NCBI GenBank assembly: GCA_903881085.1
Contig: CAIRSA010000551.1
Location: forward strand, 1-33,272
Reading direction: 5' to 3'
Source: an uncultured Acidobacteriia bacterium
GTDB taxonomy: Bacteria > Acidobacteriota > Terriglobia > Bryobacterales > Bryobacteraceae
Length of the DNA stretch: 33,272 nucleotides
The position numbers were made by a program, and so were the translations under genes. Below are positions 33,258 to 33,272 of this stretch, piece by piece (position 1 is the first letter of the stretch; the number at the start of each line of letters is the position of its first letter). The notes beneath the pieces are model-generated. The model was not told the DNA's origin. It worked only from the letters and a program-made list of their open reading frames with translations, and ran no database searches.

Positions 33258-33272
33258 GTTGAATATGCGAGC

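Noticed and set aside
32983..33272. A guanidine-I (ykkC) riboswitch
   Set aside because: Expected from operon content, but its conserved sequence blocks were not found on the minus strand.

Overview
The window looks like a chromosomal segment of an Acidobacteriota member, probably of the Solibacter/Bryobacter type. This is inferred from the Oar-like TonB-dependent receptor with an N-terminal carboxypeptidase-regulatory domain, the GH106-type hydrolase, a two-cysteine secreted domain I recall from hypothetical proteins of this phylum, and the GC-rich sequence. No rRNA, tRNA, CRISPR array or complete insertion sequence was seen.

Layout. Positions 1-186 (minus) hold the start of an RluA-like pseudouridine synthase reading frame broken by an in-frame TAA. 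Positions 341-10669 are a sugar-acquisition locus. A tightly coupled minus-strand operon (TonB receptor, MFS transporter, arabinose/fucose-isomerase-like enzyme) diverges from a plus-strand regulator, followed by a secreted GH106-like hydrolase. The regulator joins an IclR-type winged helix to a LacI-type periplasmic-binding sensor. Three copies of the palindrome TGTTCA-N5-TGAACA lie at the three promoters of this locus, so regulator, receptor operon and hydrolase appear to form one regulon. Positions 10670-11285 are a convergent, gene-free gap with a REP-like hairpin and fragments of a dispersed repeat whose second copy lies near 22613-22666.

Positions 11286-22551 (minus) are a surface-glycan cluster: a two-domain lipoprotein, a YfhO-like membrane protein, a small exported protein with the same domain, an FkbM methyltransferase with a DUF4214-like N-terminus, a PglD/NeuD-like acyltransferase, a DegT-type aminotransferase and three GT4 glycosyltransferases. 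The last six genes are overlapping or nearly so. Together they would make an N-acylated amino sugar and place it in a surface polysaccharide. Positions 22742-23422 encode a small exported HExxH protein.

Positions 23467-33153 (minus) are a nitrogen-assimilation operon: two DUF1989 proteins, a biotin-dependent urea/guanidine carboxylase, allophanate hydrolase and a three-gene ABC importer. The paired DUF1989 genes fit the guanidine route (guanidine to carboxyguanidine to allophanate to ammonia and CO2) better than urea breakdown. I do not see the ykkC guanidine-I riboswitch upstream. Instead there is a promoter placed so that transcription would start on the ATG of a 36-codon open frame ending with Cys-Cys-Gly-Pro-Pro, followed by a hairpin and the Shine-Dalgarno of the first enzyme gene. 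This possible leader-peptide control and the hybrid-regulator regulon are the most interesting candidates here.
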